Shown here: positions 53,088-61,392 of the stretch, in pieces
Position numbering within the stretch: the stretch's first letter is position 1
How the letters are laid out: the number at the start of each line of letters is the position of its first letter
Source: Archaeoglobus sulfaticallidus PM70-1
GTDB taxonomy: Archaea > Halobacteriota > Archaeoglobi > Archaeoglobales > Archaeoglobaceae
Length of the DNA: 64,000 nucleotides
Reading direction: 5' to 3'
Assembly (NCBI RefSeq): GCF_000385565.1
Contig: NC_021169.1
Span: 620,001-684,000, forward strand
Position numbers and translations under genes: made by a program
Notes under the pieces: model-generated
Told to the model about the DNA's origin: nothing
Databases searched by the model: none
The model's input: the letters and a program-made list of their open reading frames with translations, nothing else

Positions 53088-53931
53088 ACTCTCCTTTTAT
53101 TAAACCTTTGTTGTGCAGGTAGCTGAGATAGGCTTTTATCGTGGATAGCATCAGATAGTACTCTGAAAAGCTTTTTAGTCCTATCCTGAAGTTTTTGCAG
53201 ACATCTCTTAATATCTCCTCAGTCGTCTTTCCTTTTGCGATCGAGATAATAAACGATTCAACCTCTTCGATAACTTTTCTGTTGGCTTCAACAAGCTGGA
53301 TAATGTCTTCTGTCTTTTCAGCATGAGCTGGAATATAGCAATCAAAGTTGCTGTTTTCAAGGAATTTTAAGCTCTCCTTCTGGGATTCTATGTCCATGAA
53401 GAGAGGGATTTTGTATTTTTTAATCACCCTCTCAGAGAACACCGAATCAGCACAGAACAGAACTCCATCTACACCAATCCCTGCCTGATTTGGGGAATGA
53501 CCTTTAAGCGATATGACATCCAGTTTTAGGTTCTCGAACTCGATTTCATGGCTGACGATATGATCTACCCTTGATGGCTTTGCCATGATGAACTTAACCG
53601 TAAGCTCTCTCACGGGATGGGCTGAGAACAGGTAAAGGGGCTCGAGGTAGGGACTCTGAATTATGCCTGATTCGATACTTGTAGCATAGACTCTTGCATC
53701 AACTTTTTTCAGGATGTAGCTGTTTCCTCCAAAGTGATCTGCATGAGAATGAGTGTTAAAAATTCCTGAGATTTTTAGTTTATGGTTGCTCATGAGTTTG
53801 AATATCCTTCTTCCGACTTCTTCATCCAAGCCGGTATCGATTAGGAAAGCTTTTCCTGAATCGACTATGACGCCAATGTTTACAGGGTTTGGTATGTAAT
53901 ATACATTTTCTGTGACTCTTTCAAGCTTCAT
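53053..53931 (-). CDS. Metallo-beta-lactamase-fold hydrolase
   Basis: The 292-residue protein has the zinc motif H-S-H-A-D-H (FNTHSHADHFGGN, about 60-72), the third His in ISLKGHSPNQAGIG, Asp in LFCADSVFS and His in YIPAHAEKTED, a complete glyoxalase-II-like metal set. A 100-residue helical C-terminus follows. Its ATGA overlap with mfnB (53928-53931) means the pair are translationally coupled. Confidence 0.87.
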   Translation of the reverse strand: MKLERVTENVYYIPNPVNIGVIVDSGKAFLIDTGLDEEVGRRIFKLMSNHKLKISGIFNTHSHADHFGGNSYILKKVDARVYATSIESGIIQSPYLEPLYLFSAHPVRELTVKFIMAKPSRVDHIVSHEIEFENLKLDVISLKGHSPNQAGIGVDGVLFCADSVFSERVIKKYKIPLFMDIESQKESLKFLENSNFDCYIPAHAEKTEDIIQLVEANRKVIEEVESFIISIAKGKTTEEILRDVCKNFRIGLKSFSEYYLMLSTIKAYLSYLHNKGLIKGEFKDLLYWSSSE

Positions 53932-54638
53932 CCACTCATTTCTTTCATTAGTCTCTCTACCAGTTCACTCTTTATCTTGGATTGCCTCCCGCTCTCGCAG
54001 ACGATAGTTCTTACTCCAATGATGTCTGGAGAAATTTTCTTGAGAACTGGCAGATGCTCCCAGTTTATCGATCCAGCCAATGCACAGAACATGCCGTTCT
54101 CCCTTGCCGTCTCAACGAACTCCTGCAGCTGAGGTTCTTTGAGGTGGTCGAAGAGGGTCAGTCCATCCTTTATGGCTGTATCGATCATTATCCCGTCAAC
54201 TTCTGCCATCTGTCCGGCTTCCGGTAAATCAAACGGAGATATCGCATTTATCCTGTGGAAGTCTGCATAGGCCGCTCCAACAACCTTCTTATCTGCATCA
54301 AAGTCCTTTACAGACCTGGTGACATTCTTCAAAATCTCGTAAGCCTGCTCTTTGTTTTTAACGCCATACAGACCAACCTTTATGTAGTCCGCACCAGCCA
54401 CAGCAGCCCCAAGTGCGGCGAGGCTTGCTGTACCGGGTTTAAAATCTAAGTCGCCTGTGGTTGCACTGAGCTCTTTTCCCTCCTTTTTCACTATCTCTCC
54501 AATCTCCTTAATTACCCATGGAAAATTGGCTCCGAGTGAACCTTCTTTGGGATTTTTGACATCGATAATGTCTGCTCCACCCTTTAAGCATTCATAAGCT
54601 TCATCAATACTCATTGGACTAACGAGGACTCGTATCAT
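53928..54638 (-). CDS. mfnB: (5-Formylfuran-3-yl)methyl phosphate synthase
   Basis: The 236-residue protein (DUF556, MJ1099 type) makes the furan ring of methanofuran from two glyceraldehyde-3-phosphates. IDEAYECLKGGADIIDVKNP, SLGANFPWVI, ELSATTGDLDFKPG and AGADYIKVGLYGVK are family patterns; the Lys residues in IDVKNP and YIKVG are in the expected positions for Schiff-base chemistry. Methanofuran carries C1 units in methanogens and Archaeoglobales. GTG 54641 is an alternative start. Confidence 0.93.
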   Translation of the reverse strand: MIRVLVSPMSIDEAYECLKGGADIIDVKNPKEGSLGANFPWVIKEIGEIVKKEGKELSATTGDLDFKPGTASLAALGAAVAGADYIKVGLYGVKNKEQAYEILKNVTRSVKDFDADKKVVGAAYADFHRINAISPFDLPEAGQMAEVDGIMIDTAIKDGLTLFDHLKEPQLQEFVETARENGMFCALAGSINWEHLPVLKKISPDIIGVRTIVCESGRQSKIKSELVERLMKEMSG

Positions 54639-54740
54639 CACTGATGCAAAAATTTATGGGTATTTATATGTGTTGGTTTATGATTTTTATAAATCACACT
54701 CAAACTAAAAATTTTAAATGTGTGTTGAGCTTGTTGGGCT

Positions 54741-55424
54741 ATGAAACTTTACTTTGTGATGGACATTAAAAATGGCATCGTTGTTAGGGGTGTTAAGGGG
54801 GACAGGGAGTCATATAAGCCGGTAGATCTCGAAAGCTTGGTTGTGAAATCGTCAATCCCGGTACAGGTGTTCGATGCTGTAAAACCAAAGCATCTTTACA
54901 TCGCGGATCTGAACAGGATAATGGGAATGGGAGACAATCTCAAAATCATTGAAGAACTCGGAAAAAAGGCGGAGATTATAGCTGACTGCGGTTTTAAATC
55001 TCCTGAAGAGGTGCATGGTGCTGGATTTACACCTGTCCTCGGAAGTGAGACATTCGATTTGAAGAGGCTTGAAGAGATCAAGGAGAGGGAGGTTGTAGTA
55101 AGTCTGGACATAATGGATAGTTTTGTTGATGCGTCTGGAAGCTTCGAAGAAATAGATGAGGCTGTGAAATTCCTGAATTCTTTCAGGCTTAAAGGCCTGA
55201 TCGTCCTGACCATAAGGAGGGTTGGAACCTCTTCCTCTCTCGACTGGGATCTAATAGGCAAGATTTTGGGCATATCTGACAATCCCGTTTTTGCAGGAGG
55301 GGGGATAAGGGATCTGCAGGATGTCATGAAGGCAAAAGATATCGGGCTGGATGGTGTGCTCGTTGCTACTGCAGTCCACAACGGAAAAATACCGCTTGAA
55401 CTCATCAGAAACGGAGAGGTTTGA
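54741..55424 (+). CDS. HisA-related TIM-barrel protein (COG1411-like)
   Basis: The 227-residue protein resembles HisA/HisF in outline (MKLYFVMDIKNGIVVRGVKG, DAVKPKHLYIADLNRIMGMG, FAGGGIRDLQDVMKAKDIG, DGVLVATAVHNGKI) but differs from the true HisA at 56911-57636 in this window. It matches the group of HisA-related proteins (COG1411) found in methanogens, Archaeoglobus and some methylotrophs, often near C1-cofactor genes. The reaction is unknown. A TATA box (AAATTTTAAATG) is about 25-30 bp upstream. Confidence 0.8.
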   Translation: MKLYFVMDIKNGIVVRGVKGDRESYKPVDLESLVVKSSIPVQVFDAVKPKHLYIADLNRIMGMGDNLKIIEELGKKAEIIADCGFKSPEEVHGAGFTPVLGSETFDLKRLEEIKEREVVVSLDIMDSFVDASGSFEEIDEAVKFLNSFRLKGLIVLTIRRVGTSSSLDWDLIGKILGISDNPVFAGGGIRDLQDVMKAKDIGLDGVLVATAVHNGKIPLELIRNGEV

Positions 55425-55478
55425 GTTAAGCTCTGACTGAAAGGTAAATTTTTTATCCCCTCAAACAGATTGAACTTC

Positions 55479-56309
55479 ATGAAAATCCTGTCTGGACCGG
55501 CGTCTCCTTTTCTTGGCAAGAAAATAGCTGATGTGCTTAAAGCAGAAATAGCTCAGGCTGAATTCAAGAGATTTCCTGATGGTGAGCTTTATGTGAGGGC
55601 AGAGAGCAGCGATGTGGTGGTTCAGAGCATATGCTCAAACGATGATCTGGTATACCTCATACTAATGCTTTCGGCAATAGAAAATTCCGAGAAAATTGCT
55701 GTTATCCCCTATTTTGGATATGCAAGGCAGGACAGAAAGTTTCAGGATGGAGAGGCTGTTAGCATAAGGGAGATCGCCAGAATAGTTGAGAGCTATACCG
55801 ATAAGATAATCTCGGTCAACCTGCACAGCGAGATAGCGAAGCGATACTTCAAAAATCTGGTTGAGATCGATGCGATGCCTATGATAGGTGGGATGTATAG
55901 AGATAAGGATGTGGTCATGATCTCCCCTGACAAGGGATCGCTTGAGAGGGTAAAGGTTTCAGCAGAGGCTGCGAACTGCGACTACGATTACCTTGAGAAG
56001 AGAAGAATATCTGCTACTGAGGTTGAGATAAGCCCGAAGAACATAGATGTGGAGGGAAGAGATGTAGTCATAGTTGACGATATAATCAGTACAGGCGGAA
56101 CGATAGTCGAGGCAACAAGAATACTCAGGAATATGGGTGCAAAATCGGTATCAGCAGTTTGCGTCCATGCGGTGATGTCCAACTTCGCTTTGAATAAGCT
56201 TTACAGTGCTGGAGTTAAGGAAGTCATTGCAACAGACACGATTGAGAGGATTGTCAGTAGAATTAGCGTCTCAGAACCAATAGCCAGTGAGATAAAGAAT
56301 TTAATTTAG
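55479..56309 (+). CDS. prs: Ribose-phosphate pyrophosphokinase
   Basis: From ATG 55479, with AAATTTTTTATCC about 28 bp upstream, the enzyme has 276 residues, short like other archaeal PRPP synthases. It makes PRPP from ribose-5-phosphate and ATP. ELYVRAESSDVV, VIPYFGYARQDRKFQDGE and VIVDDIISTGGTIVEATRIL (PRPP loop) are visible. PRPP feeds the adjacent his genes and the phosphoribosyltransferase at 51128. Confidence 0.95.
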   Translation: MKILSGPASPFLGKKIADVLKAEIAQAEFKRFPDGELYVRAESSDVVVQSICSNDDLVYLILMLSAIENSEKIAVIPYFGYARQDRKFQDGEAVSIREIARIVESYTDKIISVNLHSEIAKRYFKNLVEIDAMPMIGGMYRDKDVVMISPDKGSLERVKVSAEAANCDYDYLEKRRISATEVEISPKNIDVEGRDVVIVDDIISTGGTIVEATRILRNMGAKSVSAVCVHAVMSNFALNKLYSAGVKEVIATDTIERIVSRISVSEPIASEIKNLI

Positions 56310-56316
56310 TTAGAAT

Positions 56317-56898
56317 TTAATTTAAAACACCTTTCGTGCTCCTGAGTTCATCTCCTCTAATCTTTATTGCCCTTTTAAACGACAACGCAAAAGCCTTGAA
56401 TGCGGACTCCATCATGTGGTGCAGGTTTCTACCTCTCGTGTTAAGGTAGATGTTTATTCCGGATTCTCTCGACAGTGTTTCAAAGAAATGGAGAAAATTC
56501 TCGGCTTTGAAGTTATTTATCTCTCCGTCAATTTCTCCATCAAACCTGAACACGCCCCTTCCGCTAATATCTATGCCACACAGTGTAACACTCTCGTCCA
56601 TTGGAACTATTGCATCTCCAAAACGCTCGATTCCCCTCTTATCTCCAAGAGCCTTCTCTATGGCTGAACCAATCACTATTGCTGTATCTTCCACTGTATG
56701 ATGCTCGTCCACCTCGACATCCCCCTCTGCACTTAGAACAAGCTTAATCTCAGCATGCCTAGCAAAAGTTTCGAGCATGTGCGTGAAAAAGGGTATGGGC
56801 GTTCTTATATCATAACCGGTATCATCTAAATCGATCTCGACCGAGATTTTTGTCTCTCTGGTTTCCCTTGATAGTTTTGCCTGTCTTACCAGCTTCAT
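56317..56898 (-). CDS. hisB: Imidazoleglycerol-phosphate dehydratase
   Basis: The 193-residue monofunctional HisB shows the twin metal motifs DEHHTVEDTAIVIG (about 71-84) and NLHHMMESAFKAFALSFK (near 158-175), and GRGVFRFDG. It lacks the phosphatase domain of the enterobacterial fusion. It follows hisA after 12 bp. Confidence 0.96.
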   Translation of the reverse strand: MKLVRQAKLSRETRETKISVEIDLDDTGYDIRTPIPFFTHMLETFARHAEIKLVLSAEGDVEVDEHHTVEDTAIVIGSAIEKALGDKRGIERFGDAIVPMDESVTLCGIDISGRGVFRFDGEIDGEINNFKAENFLHFFETLSRESGINIYLNTRGRNLHHMMESAFKAFALSFKRAIKIRGDELRSTKGVLN

Positions 56899-56910
56899 CG
56901 TTTCACCACA

Positions 56911-57636
56911 TCAGAATACTTGGAGCTTTACGGCCTCTCTGTAATTCAGTTTTCCAGTATATAAAGCTGATCCTATTATCACACCTTCAGCGCCAGAATC
57001 TCTAATAAATGCAATATCTTCAATGCTTGAAATCCCCCCGGCAACATAGACTGACTTTTCCGAGGCTTTGAGAACATTGGTTAGCTTCTTTCTATCGATT
57101 CCTTTAATCAGTCCTTCAACATCGATGTTCGTGTAGAGGAAAGATACATCCACATCCTCGAACATCCCTATGACATCCAGAGCGCTGAGTGAAGTTTTCT
57201 CTGTCCAGCCCTTTATAGCCACCTTATCTTCTTTTGAGTCCACTGCGATCATTATCCTGCTCGGGTTTGAAGCAGCGATCTCTTTCACGGCATCTGGCTC
57301 TGTCAGGGCGAGAGTTCCCAGAATAACTCTGTCAACATCTGCATCGAGCAAGCTCTCAATTACCCCTGGATCCCTGATCCCACCGCCAACCTGAACCTCC
57401 ACATCGAAGGCTGATAGTATCTCCCTGATCTCTCTTTCGTGTCTGAGCGCCCCTTCAAAAGCTCCATCGAGATCTATGATATGCAGACATTTTGCTCCCT
57501 GCATGATCCAGTTTCTTGCAACATCCAGAGGGTTGTCTATCTGAACAGTAATTCTGCTAAAATCTCCCTGGACAAGCCTGGTCACCCTACCATCCTTTAA
57601 GTCAATAGCGGGGATAACAAGAAATCGTGTTGGCAT
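56911..57636 (-). CDS. hisA: ProFAR isomerase HisA
   Basis: From ATG 57636 (GGGG 6 bp upstream) the enzyme is 241 residues. It catalyses the Amadori rearrangement of ProFAR in histidine synthesis. VIPAIDLKDGRVTRLVQGDF has the catalytic Asp; VQVGGGIRDPGVIE and VYVAGGISSIEDI are the two phosphate-binding loops. It lies between PAN and hisB on the same strand. Confidence 0.96.
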   Translation of the reverse strand: MPTRFLVIPAIDLKDGRVTRLVQGDFSRITVQIDNPLDVARNWIMQGAKCLHIIDLDGAFEGALRHEREIREILSAFDVEVQVGGGIRDPGVIESLLDADVDRVILGTLALTEPDAVKEIAASNPSRIMIAVDSKEDKVAIKGWTEKTSLSALDVIGMFEDVDVSFLYTNIDVEGLIKGIDRKKLTNVLKASEKSVYVAGGISSIEDIAFIRDSGAEGVIIGSALYTGKLNYREAVKLQVF

Positions 57637-57664
57637 GGGAGGCCCCTTCGCTCTCAATCAGCCT

Positions 57665-58900
57665 TTAGATGAACATGACTCCCTTGATCTCTGGCAGTTT
57701 TTTGTCCTTTTTCATTATTTTCTCGATAGCCTTTATGAAGTCCTCTCTCGAGACAATGGTTTTCTCGTTTCTTATGGCGAACATTCCAGCTTCAGTAGCT
57801 ATTGCCTTTATATCTGCACCGCTTGCACCTTCTGTCATTTCTGCAAGCTCTCTGAAGTCAACATCGTCTGCGAGCTTCATTTTCCTCGTATGGATCTTGA
57901 AGATCTGAACTCTTCCTTCGTAGTTTGGCAGTGGAACCTCAATGATCCTGTCGAACCTTCCGGGTCTGAGTATTGCTGGATCAAGGATATCGATTCTGTT
58001 GGTGGCGCCAACGATCTTAACATCTCCTCTGTTGTCAAAGCCATCCATCTCGGAAAGCAGTTGCATGAGCGTTCTCTGAACTTCTCTATCTCCACTTGTG
58101 TCACTTGAAGTTCTCCTTGCGGCTATGGCATCGAGTTCGTCGATGAATATTATCGATGGGGCTTTTTCCTTGGCTAACTGGAAAACCTCTCTGACAAGCC
58201 TTGCTCCCTCTCCAATGTACTTCTGAACGAATTCGCTTCCGACAACCCTGATAAATGTTGCCTTCGTTTGATTGGCAACGGCTTTGGCAAGCAGCGTTTT
58301 TCCTGTACCCGGTGGACCATAGAGCAGAACACCTTTTGGCGGTTCTATGCCAACCTCTTCGAACAGCTTTGGTTTTAGCAATGGCAGTTCAACAGCCTCT
58401 CTGATTTCCTCGATCTGTTTGTTTAACCCACCTATGTCGCTGTAGGAAACATCCGGCTTATCATAGATCTCAAATCCATAGACGGATGGATCTTTTGGAG
58501 GTGGAAGCACGCTTATAATGGCCAGTGTCTGCTGGTTCATCGAAACCCTTGCGCCGGGTTTCAGGTCTTCTGGATTTATGTTCTGGGATGTGTGGACAAC
58601 AAATTTAGGTCCAGTACTGCTTTTAACAACAACCTTACCGTCTTCAAGAACATCTGAAATTACTCCAACGATGAGAGGGGGTGAGCGTAATCTTTCGATT
58701 TCACTTCTCAATCTTCTTACTTCTCTTTCATATCGTATTCTTTCTGTTTCGACAAATCTTTTTTCATCTTCAAGTCTTTTATAGAGGTTCTTAAGCCTGA
58801 CATATTCTTCTTCGAGCTGTTTGAGTCTGTCGATTAAGTATTCCGACAGATCCACATTCTTTTCCTTTATCGATTTTGTTCCTCCTTCTTCCATGCTCAC
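57665..58900 (-). CDS. pan: Proteasome-activating nucleotidase
   Basis: From GTG 58900 (GGAGG 7 bp upstream) the ATPase has about 411 residues. The N-terminal coiled coil (about 10-65) is followed by an OB domain and AAA+ module: Walker [15 protein letters not shown], Walker [18 protein letters not shown] with [14 protein letters not shown]. It unfolds substrates for the 20S proteasome. The C-terminus reads GVMFI, so the HbYX docking motif has Phe in place of Tyr. TTG 58915 and ATG 58894 are other possible starts. Confidence 0.95.
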   Translation of the reverse strand: MSMEEGGTKSIKEKNVDLSEYLIDRLKQLEEEYVRLKNLYKRLEDEKRFVETERIRYEREVRRLRSEIERLRSPPLIVGVISDVLEDGKVVVKSSTGPKFVVHTSQNINPEDLKPGARVSMNQQTLAIISVLPPPKDPSVYGFEIYDKPDVSYSDIGGLNKQIEEIREAVELPLLKPKLFEEVGIEPPKGVLLYGPPGTGKTLLAKAVANQTKATFIRVVGSEFVQKYIGEGARLVREVFQLAKEKAPSIIFIDELDAIAARRTSSDTSGDREVQRTLMQLLSEMDGFDNRGDVKIVGATNRIDILDPAILRPGRFDRIIEVPLPNYEGRVQIFKIHTRKMKLADDVDFRELAEMTEGASGADIKAIATEAGMFAIRNEKTIVSREDFIKAIEKIMKKDKKLPEIKGVMFI

Positions 58901-59062
58901 GATGTGGGCCTCCAATATATACTATAATGTGTTCTGGTATAAGAAATTATTGGATTTTACTCTCATTGAGAAAAAGCGGAATTCCTTTTGGTTTTTGGAA
59001 TTCCTCTCTATTTTTTATTATAATAATCAAAAAAATTGAGAATAAAAAATAATAGGGTTTTT

Positions 59063-59266
59063 TCAGGTTTTGAGAGCCAGCTTGATATCTTCAGCCTTAA
59101 CGGTCTTTCTACCGGCGTGCTTCGCAACTTCAACAGCCTTCTTGGATATTTCAGTGGCTTTGTCCTCAAGTATCTCTACCATTTTTGCAACAGCATCAGC
59201 GCTAACTCTCTTAGCACCAGCATTTCTAATTAGTCTCTCAACTGGGGCGGCAGGCAATTCAGCCAT
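59063..59266 (-). CDS. Archaeal histone
   Basis: The 67-residue HMf-type histone fold starts [20 protein letters not shown], with [20 protein letters not shown] as helix 3 and loop 2. GAGGTGA lies upstream, and a TATA box is at 59307-59320. It is monocistronic and probably highly expressed. Confidence 0.97.
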   Translation of the reverse strand: MAELPAAPVERLIRNAGAKRVSADAVAKMVEILEDKATEISKKAVEVAKHAGRKTVKAEDIKLALKT

Positions 59267-59304
59267 TCATTTTCACCTCCTTCAGTAATACTGTGTCTTA
59301 TTTC

Positions 59305-59322
59305 ATGTATATATATTTTTCC
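59305..59322 (-). promoter_or_regulatory. Histone gene promoter
   Basis: On the minus strand GAAAAATATATATACAT combines an A-rich BRE-like part with a TATA box; predicted initiation near 59285-59290 leaves a short leader that contains AAGGAGGTG. Confidence 0.6.
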
Positions 59323-59324
59323 AC

Positions 59325-59818
59325 AGAACTATGCTGTAATGACTTTATTTTGGTAGATACCTCTCTGAAAAATTTAGCTTGGCAAATAAGTTTGAATGAA
59401 ATGCCCATGCTTAAATTCTGATAAACATATTATTATGTAAAAATAAATACAACTACTCACAAAATCAAGGACGAATCTGATATATGTGGTAGGCCTTTTT
59501 TTGGCTTATGGGTAATAATAATTTTAGATGAGTCGGTAGGATTGTTTGGCCTATTTTTTGGTTTGGGAATTATAATCTGTTGGAGGGTTATTTTTTGATG
59601 GATCTCATAATAGTGGATTCTTTTTTGTTCCGTAAGCCAATTTGAGAATACCTATCTTTAGGTCTTTATCTTGATTTGCTGCAGTATTTCCAGCACTATC
59701 TACTCCTTTAATGAGTTTAATTATTTTTCCTTGTCTGCAGTGGTTGTTTTTAGGTGGTTTAGTTTTGAAAGAACATATGTTGGCATTTGTTGGTATTCAA
59801 CTATATCAAATTCAAAAA
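59325..59818. other. AT-rich gene-free interval of about 490 bp
   Basis: Stop codons are frequent in all frames. The only notable open piece is a 38-codon plus-strand stretch (about 59480-59596) that reads as a hydrophobic peptide with no start codon. I see no tRNA, repeat array or stable hairpin. It may be a relic or simply spacer. Confidence 0.45.
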
Positions 59819-59927
59819 CGCCGGGGGTGGGATTCGAACCCACGCGGGCAGAGCCCAGTGGTTATCCACCTTTAATTACTCTGCCCACTGTTAGCAGACC
59901 ACCGCCTTACCACTCGGCAACCCCGGC
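59819..59927 (-). tRNA. tRNA-Ser (anticodon GCT) with an intron of about 28 nt
   Basis: The class II tRNA pairs acceptor GCCGGGG with CCCCGGC, discriminator G, D arm GCC/GGC, variable arm TGGGCTCTGCCCGC and T arm GTGGG/CCCAC. The anticodon stem GTGGT/ACCAC is interrupted after CTGCTA by an insert placed at about 59864-59891, the canonical 37/38 site. Mature length would be about 81 nt. Boundaries are uncertain by 1-2 nt because I inferred them only from stem pairing. Confidence 0.85.
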
Positions 59928-59948
59928 TCAGACTATTAACTGCTTTGA

Positions 59949-59965
59949 GTTTTTTAAAGGTTTTG
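59949..59965 (-). promoter_or_regulatory. tRNA-Ser promoter
   Basis: On the minus strand AAAACCTTTAAAAAACT places a TATA-like box about 28 bp before the tRNA 5' end. Confidence 0.5.
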
Positions 59966-60152
59966 GGTATAAAAGCTTTTGAGTTGTTTCTCGTTTAGCT
60001 GGTTTGACTAGTTAGACAATACTACATCTCCAGATTTAAGTACAACTTCAAACATCTAAACCATATCAAACCTATTCGTTTAGGAATTAAAACATCTAAC
60101 GTGAGAAAAATTTATGAAGTATTTCTAAACCTCTTACAGGAAGTGATGTTTC

Positions 60153-60503
60153 ATGGGAAGGAGGTTAACAAAAACGATAATTGATGTATTACTGCTGACC
60201 GGACTGATCATAATGGGTATAACAGGGTTAGGAATGTATCTTGCCCCATCCGGAAGAGTTGCCAGAGAAACGCACTGGACATTTTTGGGGCTGGATAAAA
60301 GCACTTTGGGAGATGTTCACACATACTTTGGCTTCGTGATGGTCGCGATTGGTGTTATACACCTGACATTAAACTGGAAGCCCCTGACCTCTCTGCTAAA
60401 GAACCTAAAAAACAGCGGATCAGATATGGCAAAAGTTGTGCTGACACTCATGCTCGTGATAGCAGGTGTATTTGTTTATCTGAATACTCTGGGTAGAGCG
60501 TAG
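60153..60503 (+). CDS. DUF4405-like small membrane protein
   Basis: The 116-residue protein has three hydrophobic segments (10-30, 55-75, 92-112). Conserved His residues lie in RETHWTFLG, LGDVHTYFGFV and IGVIHLTLNW, as in DUF4405, which resembles a cytochrome-b-like bundle that may bind haem. Function is unknown. The start has AGGAAGTG about 6-8 bp upstream, and AAATTTATGAAG near 60107 may be the TATA box. The downstream neighbour on the other strand is the decayed gene. Confidence 0.7.
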   Translation: MGRRLTKTIIDVLLLTGLIIMGITGLGMYLAPSGRVARETHWTFLGLDKSTLGDVHTYFGFVMVAIGVIHLTLNWKPLTSLLKNLKNSGSDMAKVVLTLMLVIAGVFVYLNTLGRA

Positions 60504-60518
60504 GTAGCATAATGGAGG

Positions 60519-61325
60519 CTAAAACATCATAACCCACCCATCAATTTCAGACTTGCTATCGCGAGCTATCCTCCCAGTGTTGAAACTACACAGTATATAC
60601 TCCTCCTGAACCCTCCATCCGGGTTCTGGAGTGAGCATATCAATTCTTTTGTTTTTTATGCTCCTGTATCTACACCCAAGAGTATCAAAAATAGAAATGT
60701 CATAGCATGTATCTTCAAGATAGGTGATATCCACAAGGTTTGTGAATCTACAGAATGTTGACATTTTTTACAAAAGACACAACTTTAGATATGTTTTTCT
60801 GATCTTCCAGCATTGAAACGCAATAGAATGTTTCTCTAGGATTGGGTTCGTTCCCAAATCCAATGCCTTATGAAGCCCATAACAAGGTCCTTTACTTTCT
60901 ATGCACATCACATTCAAGCATCTTTAATGAGGGTGCAGGCATGTAAACCCCCCTTAACAAATTCGGTGATTCGAAGGAATGTGTTGCAGTGGTGCCAACC
61001 TCAAAAATGAAAATCCTGGTTTTTGATACCCTCATCAACCTCTTCAATCTCTCCAGCAGAAAAACTCCAAAATCTATCTTCACCAAGCAGTTTCAAGCAC
61101 TTGAAGGTGTAGGATATCGAGCACTCTCCTTGCCCCGGAGGTGCTCGGCTAAACCATTATCCTCAATTTTCTCACCAATAGCGTCCAGAATGTAGAGCGC
61201 ATAGTATGTCTCCGGCAGCGAAGGTGGATTGTAGAACGAGAAAACCACCTTTAACTTTCCTTGCCATGACGAAGCGCTTCAGTCTTTCAACTCTCAATGT
61301 CCTCTATGTCCAGCACCCCCAGTAG
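60519..61325 (-). pseudogene. Frameshifted prenyltransferase/squalene-cyclase-type repeat protein
   Basis: No long frame exists, but fragments in different minus-strand frames follow one another with a common pattern. From the 5' side: LRVERLKRFVMARKVKGGF (about 61235-61295), then one base out of frame FSFYNPPSLPETYYALYILD (about 61180-61245), YTFKCLKLLGEDRF (about 61065-61115), PNPRETFYCVSML (about 60810-60850) and VDITYLEDTCYDISIFDTLG (about 60670-60735). P-x-L-x-E-T-Y-Y-A-L-x-I-L-x-x-L-G is the repeat of alpha/alpha-barrel prenyltransferase-like proteins common in Archaeoglobales. The last 81 codons (60519-60764) stay open. Identification is by eye. Confidence 0.5.
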
Positions 61326-61360
61326 CTGAACACAATAACTGAAATTTCGAGAATCAGGAA

Positions 61361-61370
61361 TATTTAAATT
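61361..61370 (+). promoter_or_regulatory. Promoter of the aIF2-alpha operon
   Basis: AATATTTAAATTC sits about 27 bp before the ATG at 61393, which suggests a leaderless mRNA. Confidence 0.55.
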
Positions 61371-61392
61371 CTCTTACCATGATTGAAGAAGT

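Noticed and set aside
59480-59596. Hydrophobic 38-codon stretch in the gap before tRNA-Ser
   Set aside because: There is no start codon or Shine-Dalgarno site, and T-rich DNA often reads as Phe/Leu/Ile-rich peptide by chance.
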